Under the pieces are notes generated by a model. The model did not search any database. It was given only the letters and a program-made list of their open reading frames with translations, and was not told the origin of the DNA. DNA of 52,953 bases, from contig PLXC01000045.1 of NCBI GenBank assembly GCA_003151275.1, positions 1 to 52,953 on the forward strand, given 5' to 3'. Position numbers and translations under genes: made by a program. Shown piece after piece: positions 36,754 through 44,324 of this stretch; the first letter of the stretch is position 1, and every line of letters begins with the position of its first letter. This DNA is from Candidatus Melainabacteria bacterium (GTDB lineage: Bacteria; Cyanobacteriota; Vampirovibrionia; Obscuribacterales; Obscuribacteraceae).

Positions 36754-38006
36754 TGGCACCTCCCTGGCCAAGGTAGAGCCAACGTTCTTAGTGACTCTAC
36801 GTCTGCCTTCGCATAAATGACTGTTGACTCGAGGCTGTTGTGGCCGAGAGCATCGGCAATCTGTTTCAACGAAGCACCAGATCGCTGCAGGCGCATAGCA
36901 AAAGTGTGCCTAAATACATGGGTGTTGCAGAACTGATTTCCCAGCCCGCAGCGAGTGAAAGCACGCCTCATGCAATTGCGAATCCCCGCTACAGTAAGGG
37001 GCTTTTCGATCGGACCACGCCGTCGAAGGAATAACGTTCGCGACTTGGTGATTGGTCTGACGGACTTAACATAAGCCGCAATGCAAGCTCCTGTGTCTCT
37101 GGGAAGCGGCAGTTCCTTAGTACGTCTAGTCTTCGTTCCATTGATTGTGACCACCCCTCGACGCCAGTCGATAGAATCCAGTCGAAGCTGCGTCACTTCA
37201 CTGCCGCGCAGGCCAAGGTCTAAAAGGCATCGAGCAATCGCATAGTCACGTATTTCAGTGGACGAAGACAAATCGAAAGCTCCCAAGAAGGTGCGAACTT
37301 GCTCCTCGTTTAGAGATTTTGGAAGATTTGCGTTTCTCCAATTGGCCACTACCGGTAATGCCTCAATTAACGTTTCAGCTTTTGCATCGCCTCGGAGATG
37401 GCGATACCGAAAGTAGAGTCTGAGCGGAGTGCGGACAACAGCCAGCGAGCCAGGTTGCCACCGTCGCGCGTATGCAAGCACAAAGCAATCAATGTCTTCA
37501 TTACTGGTCTGAGACAGATCGATCGTTTCGCTCAACGAGTACTGCTGAAGGAAGGAACGGACATGCTTCAAGCAATACACTATCGTGTTCTCTGCTAGCC
37601 CGCATATGGACGTAAGATAACTATGAAACTCGACGAGTTCGATTGACAATGCTGACGTGTCAGGCTGATCGGCGATGAAGCCCTGCTCTCGTAACACAAT
37701 CAACAAATGCGATAGCGCGGCGCAGATCGTGTGGCCCTGCCGCTGACGCGGTGACGGGCAGCTGCAGCTGGGCAGATGAATTCTCGCGAAGCGATCGCAT
37801 ACAACCTCATCAATGTCCGAAATCTCAATATGGTTAGCCTTACTCCAATAGGCAAAATGAGCCACAGCCGCAAAATACACATGAATGGTGTTCTTCCGAT
37901 ACTGATGCTTGCGCAGATAGTCTTCGAAAGCTATGCCAACTTGGCAGAGTGAGCTTCCGACGATCCAATCACGTCTGTAACATTTATCCAAGAAGCAATA
38001 TTCCAT
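36750..38006 (-). CDS. Tyrosine recombinase, first gene of the RIT trio
   Basis: The 418-residue recombinase is the longest of the trio, with an N-terminal extension. Catalytic residues are Arg in LLDLGLRGSEVTQLRL, the tract TRRTKELPLPRDT, the HVFRHTFA box, DALGHNSLES, and Tyr in VIYAKADVESL. A strong AGGAGGG box lies 5 nt before ATG 38006. The promoter should lie in the 120 bp between the start and the inner end of the right arm. It is transcribed first, with two ATGA-coupled genes behind. Confidence 0.93.
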   Translation of the reverse strand: MEYCFLDKCYRRDWIVGSSLCQVGIAFEDYLRKHQYRKNTIHVYFAAVAHFAYWSKANHIEISDIDEVVCDRFARIHLPSCSCPSPRQRQGHTICAALSHLLIVLREQGFIADQPDTSALSIELVEFHSYLTSICGLAENTIVYCLKHVRSFLQQYSLSETIDLSQTSNEDIDCFVLAYARRWQPGSLAVVRTPLRLYFRYRHLRGDAKAETLIEALPVVANWRNANLPKSLNEEQVRTFLGAFDLSSSTEIRDYAIARCLLDLGLRGSEVTQLRLDSIDWRRGVVTINGTKTRRTKELPLPRDTGACIAAYVKSVRPITKSRTLFLRRRGPIEKPLTVAGIRNCMRRAFTRCGLGNQFCNTHVFRHTFAMRLQRSGASLKQIADALGHNSLESTVIYAKADVESLRTLALPWPGRCQ

Positions 38007-38158
38007 GGTGCCCTCCTAAAAGTGGAAGAAATCTCTTAGAAGAACAACCCAAAATATGCAAAGTTTGAACTAAGCTAGATCGTCCAGGCTCCTGATGTTG
38101 TGAGCGCTCGTTTCACACGGGCATCTTCAAAGTCGACATATTCACGAACTTTGCATAA

Positions 38159-38190
38159 CGACGGCTATGCAAATCTTGGCATAACCGTCG
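38159..38190 (+). other. Right recombination core site
   Basis: CGACGGCTATGC and GCATAACCGTCG flank AAATCTTG. It differs from the left core at one base and is in the same orientation as the left core, although the surrounding arms are inverted. Confidence 0.6.
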
Positions 38191-38401
38191 TAACTGGCTT
38201 TTCGCAGGCTCCGAGGAAGGCGGACATACCGCTGCCACCATCATGAGCCTCATCGAGACTTGCAAGCGCCTCGGCATCAATCCGTTTGAATACATGAAGG
38301 ATGTGCTGACCAGATTCCCTTCTGCGAAGACTTCCCAAATCGACAACTTCCTTCCAGACCAGTGGTTAGCTCAACGACAATCGCAATCTCGTTCGATCTA
38401 A
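38189..38401 (+). pseudogene. IS66-type TnpC transposase, C-terminal fragment (right)
   Basis: It is the mirror copy of the left fragment, 71 codons ending at TAA 38401. It differs in one visible codon (Met for Ile in EYIKDVL). It has no start codon or upstream transposase. Confidence 0.85.
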
Positions 38402-38473
38402 CCGACCGAGAATAGCTCAATTTTAAGCACGCGCGATCACTCCTTTAAAGAGCGTGGTTGCTGCAACGCTTTC

Positions 38474-38520
38474 AAAGGCACCGTATATGGTGCCTTTGTG
38501 GGCAAATTTTTTTCGACGCG
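38474..38520 (+). repeat. Hairpin plus T-run repeat (copy 1)
   Basis: AAAGGCACC-GTATAT-GGTGCCTTT forms a perfect 9-bp stem followed by GTGGGCAAATTTTTTT. It resembles an intrinsic terminator. A related copy is at 47187-47231. The IS66-type end joins it without a gap. Confidence 0.65.
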
Positions 38521-38552
38521 CTAAAGCAACACGCGAAAAGAAACAAAAAAGC

Positions 38553-38591
38553 GATTTAACCATGTCACGGCACTTGTGACATGGTTAAATC
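38553..38591 (-). terminator. Strong intrinsic terminator
   Basis: A perfect 16-bp stem (GATTTAACCATGTCAC and its complement) is followed on the minus strand by a T-rich tract (TTTTTTGTTTC). It lies just past the stop of the gene at 38599. Confidence 0.85.
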
Positions 38592-38598
38592 CACAACT

Positions 38599-38871
38599 TC
38601 AGTCGCGACGAGAGATTATACAAGTTTCTAGAATTGGATAAGGTTTAAACAAACTGGTGCGACCCAAGTATCTAAAGTGCATTCTAGCGTCTCTTCTTTT
38701 TTGAACAATATTTTTTACTCGAGGAGAAACTCGACCAAATACGCCCGTTGTTATTAGTCTAGCTTCCTCAAGTGATGTTGTGTACGGTCTTTCTGTACAT
38801 AACTGGGTGCTGTAAGCAGATGGTGCGTATTCCGAAAAAGTTGCCAAAAATACAATCAAAATCTTGCTCAT
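38599..38871 (-). CDS. Small hypothetical exported protein
   Basis: I take the ATG at 38871 (90 residues; the frame to 38901 adds ten). An N-terminal hydrophobic stretch (SKILIVFLATFSEYAPSAYS) looks like a signal peptide. The rest is basic (VSPRVKNIVQKRRDARMHF) with two cysteines. A perfect terminator right behind the stop supports a real transcription unit. No family is recognised. Confidence 0.5.
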   Translation of the reverse strand: MSKILIVFLATFSEYAPSAYSTQLCTERPYTTSLEEARLITTGVFGRVSPRVKNIVQKRRDARMHFRYLGRTSLFKPYPILETCIISRRD

Positions 38872-38977
38872 TTTAACTCTCGCGGTGTAGTTTTTTGCCA
38901 ATTATCATCGGCTTCTGCCTATGACTATATTCACCTCAAGTCCTAATGACAACCCTTGAAGTGCGAATCTAGATTAA

Positions 38978-39005
38978 AGCTGTACGGGGTTCACCCCGTA
39001 CAGCT
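38978..39005. terminator. Perfect 12-bp stem hairpin
   Basis: AGCTGTACGGGG-TTCA-CCCCGTACAGCT. The flanking T-runs are short on both sides (TTTAATC on minus, AAAACTAG on plus), so it may be a bidirectional or weak terminator between minus-strand frames. Confidence 0.5.
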
Positions 39006-39026
39006 AAAACTAGTCGATTAAGTCAG

Positions 39027-39230
39027 TTATTGACCAGGCGAATACCAGCTTGGTACGGAGGAAGAGCAACTTGCTGGAGTACTCGGTGGCGTGAAGTTTC
39101 CTGCAATCAGAGCGTCGGCCCAAGATCGAGTGCATCCAAAAAATCCGAGACGAGTACTGTCGTACAAAAACTGGTCGGCTGTAAAGTCGGATTGTTCTCC
39201 AGTTGTGTTAAGGCTAGTCCCAGTATAACT
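39027..39230 (-). pseudogene. C-terminal relic of an unknown protein
   Basis: A minus-strand frame without a start codon reads GEQSDFTADQFLYDSTRLGF, then CTRSWADALIAGNFTPPSTP, and ends in a Ser/Pro-rich tail at TAA 39027. A perfect hairpin follows 22 nt later. The amino acid make-up is protein-like, but the frame is closed by TAA just upstream. Neighbouring frames on both strands have longer formal ORFs with less protein-like composition. Confidence 0.3.
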
Positions 39231-39493
39231 TTAACAACAACGTCCATGCTCTGATTGTAGCAACTCGCCTGTAGCGGCAGGAACGCCGGTTTATTCTGAT
39301 TGAAAACTCTACGGCGCGAAAAGCGAAGTTGGTCAACGTCTCGCTCATTGTCAGCGCCAGTCGTTCTATAGTTTGAAGCTATCGTCAAAATCGGCTCGCT
39401 ATTGCGTACTTGTACCAGTGATAGCGAGCGCGGGAAACGATTTCGATCTATCATCGAAGCTGACTTTCAGCTACGGATTCAGATGCTACAGAT

Positions 39494-40825
39494 ATGGTCA
39501 CCAATTTCATAGAAAAGTGCAAAACATTCTGCGGGACTCACGCTCATAAAGTCATTGCAATTCTGTCGAGTTCTGAACGGGTTCTTGTGTCGTGTGTGCT
39601 TTATTTGTGGCTTGCAAGCTGGGTCACAAAAGCGTGGGAACATGTTGGCCGTGCACAGCACTTTCATGGGAATTGGACTGCCAGCTTAGAGGATTGGGGC
39701 GTGGCAGCCGCAATCCTCATTCTAATTAGAGTCGTCATGATTTTTGAGCGCAGAGAGCAATGCACAGTTGCGCTCAACCATGAGTGGAACAGAATTCTTG
39801 CTAGAAGTCGCATACTGTGCGGATTACGCGTGGCCTATTTTTTAGCAAGTTCCATGATTTTGTCTGTCTTCTTTTGTTTTTTTGCGGTCAGTTCATTTGA
39901 CCAGGGCGCCAAGTCTCTCGCGTGTCTTTTGAGTGATGTGAATCAATACGAGCTCGCTGAACGGGTTTACCGGCTCGCCCCGGACCTAGACCACAACAGA
40001 AATAGCGGACGCTACAACTCAATGGCGGCATGGCATTCTTCATCAACTTGCGAAGACCCAGATACCGTTCAGCGAAAAAATGCCGCAGTTGCTGCCGTGT
40101 ATGGGTCTCAGAGCCGCGAAATGGCTGGTCGCTTTTTCTACCTTGGACTCACTTGTGAGAACAAGGGAACAAGGACCGGCGAATTGGAGGCGATCTATTG
40201 GCACAAGAAGGCTTACTTACTTTACCAGCACAATCACGCCATCACAAAATGCGTTGATGCGCTTACTCAAATAGCTATATTTCAGGACGGATTCAACAAA
40301 CCAGAATTCAAACGAACCATCGCCCAAGCAGCTCGTTTAGTGCCGCAACTTGACGAAGAACCATTTGTCAGCACACCAATGCTTCTTCCATATTATTCGA
40401 AACGCGATGGCGACGATGAGCAGGCTAAACTTTTTAAGAGAGGGTTGGAAAAGCGTCGAAGTATGCCGGAATCCCCACTCTGGGCACTGACTGCGATTGT
40501 GCTTCTGGCGCTATTTGGTTCACGTTTCGGTGGCTCGCTGGTAAAAGCGCTGGTTTTAAAAACATTAACAACTCGCATGCAACAAACTTATCAACGCGCT
40601 ACCAACTCACACGCGCAATTTGAATTGCTGAATGAACTCGTGACTTTAAATTTGCTCAGGCGAAATTTGCAGGGAGCCAATGAGCAAAGCGTGTCAATGT
40701 TAGCGATTGCGGAAGGGCGCCAGTCGAGCTCGATGAGTGAAGAAAGCTTGACGAGCATTCAAAAGTCTCTTGGAATTGAATTATTCAGAACTCTCTTTGC
40801 TGTGGCAATATGGACGTTCTTTTAA
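39494..40825 (+). CDS. Membrane protein with TPR-like soluble part
   Basis: The 443-residue protein has membrane segments near 30-48, 68-85, 112-136 and 332-350, and a hydrophobic C-terminus (LFRTLFAVAIWTFF). The loop between segments three and four (about 137-325) is helical and TPR-like (YELAERVYRLAPDLD, GRFFYLGLTCENKG, EAIYWHKKAYLLYQ). That loop should lie outside the cytoplasm if the N-terminus is inside. The ATG at 39494 has no good ribosome binding site. It is the first gene of a cluster of small unknown genes. No family is recognised. Confidence 0.65.
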   Translation: MVTNFIEKCKTFCGTHAHKVIAILSSSERVLVSCVLYLWLASWVTKAWEHVGRAQHFHGNWTASLEDWGVAAAILILIRVVMIFERREQCTVALNHEWNRILARSRILCGLRVAYFLASSMILSVFFCFFAVSSFDQGAKSLACLLSDVNQYELAERVYRLAPDLDHNRNSGRYNSMAAWHSSSTCEDPDTVQRKNAAVAAVYGSQSREMAGRFFYLGLTCENKGTRTGELEAIYWHKKAYLLYQHNHAITKCVDALTQIAIFQDGFNKPEFKRTIAQAARLVPQLDEEPFVSTPMLLPYYSKRDGDDEQAKLFKRGLEKRRSMPESPLWALTAIVLLALFGSRFGGSLVKALVLKTLTTRMQQTYQRATNSHAQFELLNELVTLNLLRRNLQGANEQSVSMLAIAEGRQSSSMSEESLTSIQKSLGIELFRTLFAVAIWTFF

Positions 40826-40844
40826 AAGCGACGACCTAACAATC

Positions 40845-40943
40845 ATGTTCAGCCTGATTTGTGACGCTCTGCTTGCAGGCGCTCTAGCGACTGTGTTCGC
40901 GTCCGGGATCCTCTCGTTCCTTCTCTTTGTTTTCATTCTTTAG
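40845..40943 (+). CDS. Candidate 32-residue membrane peptide
   Basis: ATG 40845 to TAG 40943 encodes an almost fully hydrophobic peptide (MFSLICDALLAGALATVFAS and a second aliphatic/Phe-rich half). It starts 19 bp after the membrane protein gene and could be co-translated. It could be a toxin-like membrane peptide or chance. Its end overlaps by four bases the end of a convergent minus-strand frame. Confidence 0.3.
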   Translation: MFSLICDALLAGALATVFASGILSFLLFVFIL

Positions 40944-41116
40944 AACGGCTTCCGATCGACTCCCTCGATCTGTTGGTGACTTTCATAAAAGCTTTCTTTG
41001 ATTTGCTCCTGAAGGATTTGTTGTACCTGCTGTTGCATGATTAGATTGAGTGATTGATGTTCGCGCTGGTGGACTTGATCGCTATTTCGGTTGGACACCA
41101 AGTTTTGATCACTCAC
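40940..41116 (-). CDS. Small Gln-rich protein, 58 residues
   Basis: A minus-strand frame from GTG 41116 to TAA 40940 reads SDQNLVSNRNSDQVHQREHQ and then a helical LIMQQQVQQILQEQIKESFY stretch. The composition and open length look coding, but there is no clear ribosome binding site. No family is recognised. Confidence 0.4.
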   Translation of the reverse strand: MSDQNLVSNRNSDQVHQREHQSLNLIMQQQVQQILQEQIKESFYESHQQIEGVDRKPF

Positions 41117-41139
41117 ATATCAATAAATATAAGGAGAAT

Positions 41140-41200
41140 CGGTGCGAGGTCGCACCGGCATAAGTCGCTTATTCGCGACTTAACGCGCGCAAAGCGCGTT
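41140..41200. other. Three back-to-back hairpins
   Basis: Three perfect stems follow each other almost without gaps: CGGTGCGA/TCGCACCG (41140-41157), TAAGTCGC/GCGACTTA (41161-41182) and AACGCGC/GCGCGTT (41182-41200). They lie between convergent or unrelated genes with no T-run, so a plain terminator is not a full explanation. Confidence 0.55.
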
Positions 41201-41217
41201 CGGTCCGCACATCGACG

Positions 41218-41613
41218 TTATGTATCGTTTTGCGGTTTTGCTGCAGCTCGCGATGCGCGGAAACCCTGTGTGGTTGGCGTAATGGTGTTAACGCCATATT
41301 CTTTCAACGACGCAGATATTTGTTCGGTCACAGCTACTCCAAAGACTTCCAGAACGCACCACGGATCTTTTGAGCTATATTCTCCATGATGAAGGTCTAC
41401 TGTTGAGAGTAGACCCAAAAATTCCTGTTCCGGAGTTAACGAAACTCCTAGTTTAAACAGTGTCAGGGGTGCATTGGCTTTCCAAATGCGTGCGGCTATT
41501 TTTGTATAGTGGGGTAAATCTGGTGCCCAAACAGGCATCTGTTCAGCAATTGCCTGCAGGTCATAACACTCTGCTGTCTCTACGATAATCGAGACTTTAT
41601 TACTCGTGGTCAT
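41218..41613 (-). CDS. Hypothetical cytoplasmic protein
   Basis: The 131-residue protein has no signal peptide or membrane segment. It reads as an alpha/beta domain (SNKVSIIVETAECYDLQAIA, WCVLEVFGVAVTEQISASLK, EYGVNTITPT) and ends in a basic tail. The start is the ATG at 41613. It is convergent with nothing; the three-hairpin stretch lies directly behind its stop and may end its transcript. No family is recognised. Confidence 0.55.
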   Translation of the reverse strand: MTTSNKVSIIVETAECYDLQAIAEQMPVWAPDLPHYTKIAARIWKANAPLTLFKLGVSLTPEQEFLGLLSTVDLHHGEYSSKDPWCVLEVFGVAVTEQISASLKEYGVNTITPTTQGFRASRAAAKPQNDT

Positions 41614-41714
41614 TCAGTAGTTGCGTCCTATAAGGTTCTTTTGTTTGCCTGACATCTTTGGCACTGCTGTACTACAGTCATGGTTCGAATTTTTGACGCA
41701 TTGAGACCCTTGCT

Positions 41715-41921
41715 ATGAAAAAATCTGACATTCACCAGGTTTTGAAATTTATTTGTCTAGTTGTTGCGTGCCTTTTGCTTTTAACGATAGTTGGGCCGTT
41801 GATTGATGTACATGTTCCATCATCCCACTGGGATGAAGCCCAGCGTAATAGTATCGTGCTGTTTTCTAGTATGTTTTTACTGTTTGCCGGCCTTATCTAC
41901 GCAACTAAGGAAAAGAAATAA
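41715..41921 (+). CDS. Small two-helix membrane protein
   Basis: The 68-residue protein has two membrane helices (FICLVVACLLLLTIVGPLI and IVLFSSMFLLFAGLIYA) joined by a polar loop, with basic ends (MKKS…, TKEKK). Start ATG 41715. It is divergent from the 41218 gene and convergent with 41952. No family is recognised. Confidence 0.6.
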   Translation: MKKSDIHQVLKFICLVVACLLLLTIVGPLIDVHVPSSHWDEAQRNSIVLFSSMFLLFAGLIYATKEKK

Positions 41922-41951
41922 CGAGCAACCGTCTTGGTGATGGGACTCGCT

Positions 41952-42251
41952 CTATTCAGGGTTATTGCGTATTGCCTCCCAAGCTTTTTTGCCCTGTATA
42001 ACTGCTTGTGTAGCAGCCTCGCTTATCCTGTTAGAGTCCCAATCGCGAAAAAACACTTTGGCCTCTGCCGGTTGTTCAGGAGGTTTCGAATTTTCCAAAT
42101 CAGCGAGCTGTTTTTGAAAATACCATCTCTTGTCCAAGGCTTCTTTTGACAGCTTCTGGTTGCCTTGTTTGTAAGCCAAGGCAGCTCGATTTAACCAAAT
42201 GTGTATCTGGTCATTTAAGTGCTGCGATTTAGAGAAATTAGGTACATCCAT
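41952..42251 (-). CDS. Small helical protein
   Basis: The 99-residue soluble protein is helical and charged (IWLNRAALAYKQGNQKLSKE, RWYFQKQLADLENS). Length and spacing suggest one TPR-like hairpin. It lies 23 bp behind the small membrane protein gene at 42275 in the same direction, so it is probably co-transcribed. No family is recognised. Confidence 0.6.
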   Translation of the reverse strand: MDVPNFSKSQHLNDQIHIWLNRAALAYKQGNQKLSKEALDKRWYFQKQLADLENSKPPEQPAEAKVFFRDWDSNRISEAATQAVIQGKKAWEAIRNNPE

Positions 42252-42274
42252 TCTTCGTGACTGTCCTATAGTCG

Positions 42275-42676
42275 TTATGTTTCATCCCGATTCTTATTTA
42301 GAATCGAGAACGCTTTAGGTCCCCAACTAAGAGCTGTCGTGGTCGTAATAGCTGCCAATGTTCCAGATATTGCAACTAAAGCAATCGCTAATAGTCCTCC
42401 GCCTCCGCCTTGAAGGAAAAGTTGAAAGTGACCAAAACGGAAATAATCACCTTGAAATAATCCATATGCGTTTGCCAAATGAGTCATGAATATCGCAAAA
42501 CCGGCTCCCGAAGCAAGAAAAACTAAAATGCCAATGACTGGCACGAGCCAATAGTTTATTTGGATTTGGGGCTTTTCACGGTCCTTCATTTTTTTTTCAA
42601 GCGTCTCATAAGGTTGATTAGATGTTTCATTCCGTGAACCCCGAAACTGGCACCGGGCGCCACTTTCAGAATTCAC
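42275..42676 (-). CDS. Small membrane protein
   Basis: The frame gives 133 residues from GTG 42676; an internal ATG at 42589 (104 residues, starting KDREKPQIQINYW) is the more natural start. Two membrane helices are clear (LVPVIGILVFLASGAGFAIF and GLLAIALVAISGTLAAITTT) with a Gly-rich turn (QGGGGG). The cytoplasmic end is basic. It probably shares a transcript with the 41952 gene. No family is recognised. Confidence 0.6.
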   Translation of the reverse strand: MNSESGARCQFRGSRNETSNQPYETLEKKMKDREKPQIQINYWLVPVIGILVFLASGAGFAIFMTHLANAYGLFQGDYFRFGHFQLFLQGGGGGLLAIALVAISGTLAAITTTTALSWGPKAFSILNKNRDET

Positions 42677-42719
42677 TCCATGAATTACCTACTTTGGGGG
42701 TACACCACAGGCGGTGATC

Positions 42720-43148
42720 TCACCTCCGCAGTAGTGTTGCCTTGTTATATCCAGAAAGACTCTCTGATTTTCCTTGAACGAAATCGTCGACTGCCTTGCG
42801 ACCACCATAGATCTGCCGCTTACCTAGCTTGGCCGGATCGGTTTTTTGCCCCTCGATGATATCCGGGGGTAATCGCGGTTGCTGGAGCGCTCGCCGAGAC
42901 GCTTTCTCTTGTTCGGCGACTGCCTTTCTCTGGAGATAGTCAGAGACGGAATTCTTTGTCAACCAAGATGGAGTGGTCTCTTTTTGCTCGGCTCTTTGGA
43001 TAAGAGGGAACCAAGTTGGTTTTATTGGCTGATTGCTTCGAACCTTGATATTTTCGTCAGCTTGAGCGATGTGAACTGACGCGCTGGTGGAAACCGCTAA
43101 AAATATCGCAAACAAGAGGCGCCTGGTTTTCATGTTCTTTTTGCTCAT
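42720..43148 (-). CDS. Hypothetical secreted protein
   Basis: From ATG 43148 the protein has 142 residues with a clear signal peptide (KTRRLLFAIFLAVSTSASVH, cleavage near AQADE). The mature part is basic and proline-rich, probably mostly extended or helical, without cysteines. The longer frame to 43166 adds six residues. No family is recognised. Confidence 0.55.
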   Translation of the reverse strand: MSKKNMKTRRLLFAIFLAVSTSASVHIAQADENIKVRSNQPIKPTWFPLIQRAEQKETTPSWLTKNSVSDYLQRKAVAEQEKASRRALQQPRLPPDIIEGQKTDPAKLGKRQIYGGRKAVDDFVQGKSESLSGYNKATLLRR

Positions 43149-43314
43149 GCCTCCAGTCTGACACAAGCAGGAGTTATTGGGGAAACTTGGTAAGCTCGCC
43201 GTTAATCGAAGCTGTCGATCACGTGTCTGGGTCTGACGGACTTCCTATTTTTAGCCGGTTTGGCTCCAGTGAACAAATCAGCATAAATCGGAGACTTTGT
43301 TCATTCAAAGGGGT

Positions 43315-44034
43315 TCAAAGTTGAATCGGAGTCGGAGTCGGGTGCTGTTTTGTCCAGTCTTTCATTAATTCTAAAATGTATTCAGGAATTTCCTCACCGT
43401 GGGCAACTTTGGCGTTATAGATGTTGGTCAGTCCGAGCATCGCATTTGTATCGTCCTTCCGTTTCTCTAAGAGGGTTCGATACTCGGCCTCCGCCAAGTC
43501 AAGCCTGCCACTATGCTCGAACCGTTCGGCCGAGTCCAGATGGCGAGAGCGAGTCTCCGCCAATTCTAGCGTCTGCAATGCGATTCTGTTGCCTGAATCA
43601 ATTGCGAGTGCACGCTTGCAGAGCGCTGAGGACGAGGCTAGAAACAGAGAATATTCACGGAATCTCGGGGACTTATTTGCATGTGCGTAAGAAAGGCACC
43701 CTCCGGCCGCAAGGACGTTGACATTATCCAGGAGGTGGTTTTCTTGAGCTTGCTTTAACAGGACATCTGCTTCTGCGAGCTTGTCTTGCATTGTAAGACT
43801 TATTGCAAGACCCCCATAGCAATCACCAGTTTTGTCTAATTTCAGTAGAGTACGATACATTGACTCCGCTTCACGGTATGCGCCAGTTTTGACAAGCTCA
43901 TCAGCAGCGCCAATGCTCTCTGACTGTGCGCTTGTCGAGGTTGAACTCATTAGCTGAGTCAAAATAAGAACGCCTGCAATCAACAAGCCTTTTTGACTAC
44001 CAAACCAGGCCAAATCATCCTTCTTTCGGATCAT
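43315..44034 (-). CDS. Exported TPR protein
   Basis: From ATG 44034 (GGAGAG just upstream) the protein has 239 residues. A hydrophobic signal (about 16-32, GLLIAGVLILTQLMSS) precedes TPR units (AYREAESMYRTLLKLDKTGD, KLAEADVLLKQAQE, RLDLAEAEYRTLLEKRKDD). The frame up to 44085 adds 17 residues. It has the same architecture as other TPR proteins in this window, but is short. It is likely periplasmic. Confidence 0.7.
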   Translation of the reverse strand: MIRKKDDLAWFGSQKGLLIAGVLILTQLMSSTSTSAQSESIGAADELVKTGAYREAESMYRTLLKLDKTGDCYGGLAISLTMQDKLAEADVLLKQAQENHLLDNVNVLAAGGCLSYAHANKSPRFREYSLFLASSSALCKRALAIDSGNRIALQTLELAETRSRHLDSAERFEHSGRLDLAEAEYRTLLEKRKDDTNAMLGLTNIYNAKVAHGEEIPEYILELMKDWTKQHPTPTPIQL

Positions 44035-44156
44035 TACTCTCCATAAACATTGATGCTTCCTCTGCTCTCTCTCTATTATTATCACTCACCGATTGAATTA
44101 CTGCTGTTCGTAACGGTGCGGAGAAACTGTGGGACTAAGCATCTGATGATTGAACC

Positions 44157-44324
44157 TCACCTATCTGCATGCAGAGAGGTGAGCACGCTGGCCCTGCTTA
44201 CATGGACGAGCTGCTCGTCCATGTCGGTGCCATGTACATAGTGGTTTTGCACTGTGTTTTCAACACCGTCGTAGTCTGCGATGCGCTGCCATCCTGAGTA
44301 GATGTAGCCCTGAATAAACAATGG
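44157..44324 (-). pseudogene. RHS-repeat remnant
   Basis: The minus strand reads FIQGYIYSGWQRIADYDGVE and NHYVHGTDMDEQLVHV. This is the YxYSGWxxIxEYD…YVHGxxxDEPL pattern of RHS/YD-repeat proteins. The 5' side is cut exactly where the dispersed structured repeat (44323-44461) begins, and the 3' side ends at TGA 44157. No start or full RHS core is present. Confidence 0.65.

Larger units (their letters stand above)
34374..38473. mobile_element. RIT (Recombinase In Trio) element between inverted IS66-type ends
   Basis: The 4.1-kb unit contains three consecutive tyrosine recombinase genes on the minus strand, flanked by 344-bp inverted arms. Each arm consists, from outside in, of an IS66-like terminus (GAAAGCGTTGCAGCAACC), the last 71 codons of an IS66 TnpC transposase reading outward, a 32-bp near-palindromic core, and a 29-bp inner inverted repeat. 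Outside the core the arms differ at only two positions by eye. Three coupled recombinases with inverted ends define RIT elements. No matching 8-bp target duplication flanks the outer ends. Confidence 0.8.
38130..38473. repeat. Right 344-bp inverted arm
   Basis: It is the mirror of 34374-34717. Its outer end abuts a hairpin/T-run repeat at 38474. Confidence 0.9.

Noticed and set aside
38113..38346. 77-residue minus-strand frame (and its mirror at 34501-34719)
   Set aside because: Both are antisense to the IS66 TnpC fragments, which show clear family motifs on the other strand.
34366..38481. 8-bp target duplication expected for an IS66 composite transposon
   Set aside because: The flanks GTGTTGCT and AAAGGCAC do not match.
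41142..41183. Leader-peptide-like frame (GTG start after AAGGAG) running into the hairpins, as in attenuators
   Set aside because: No gene follows on the plus strand that it could regulate.
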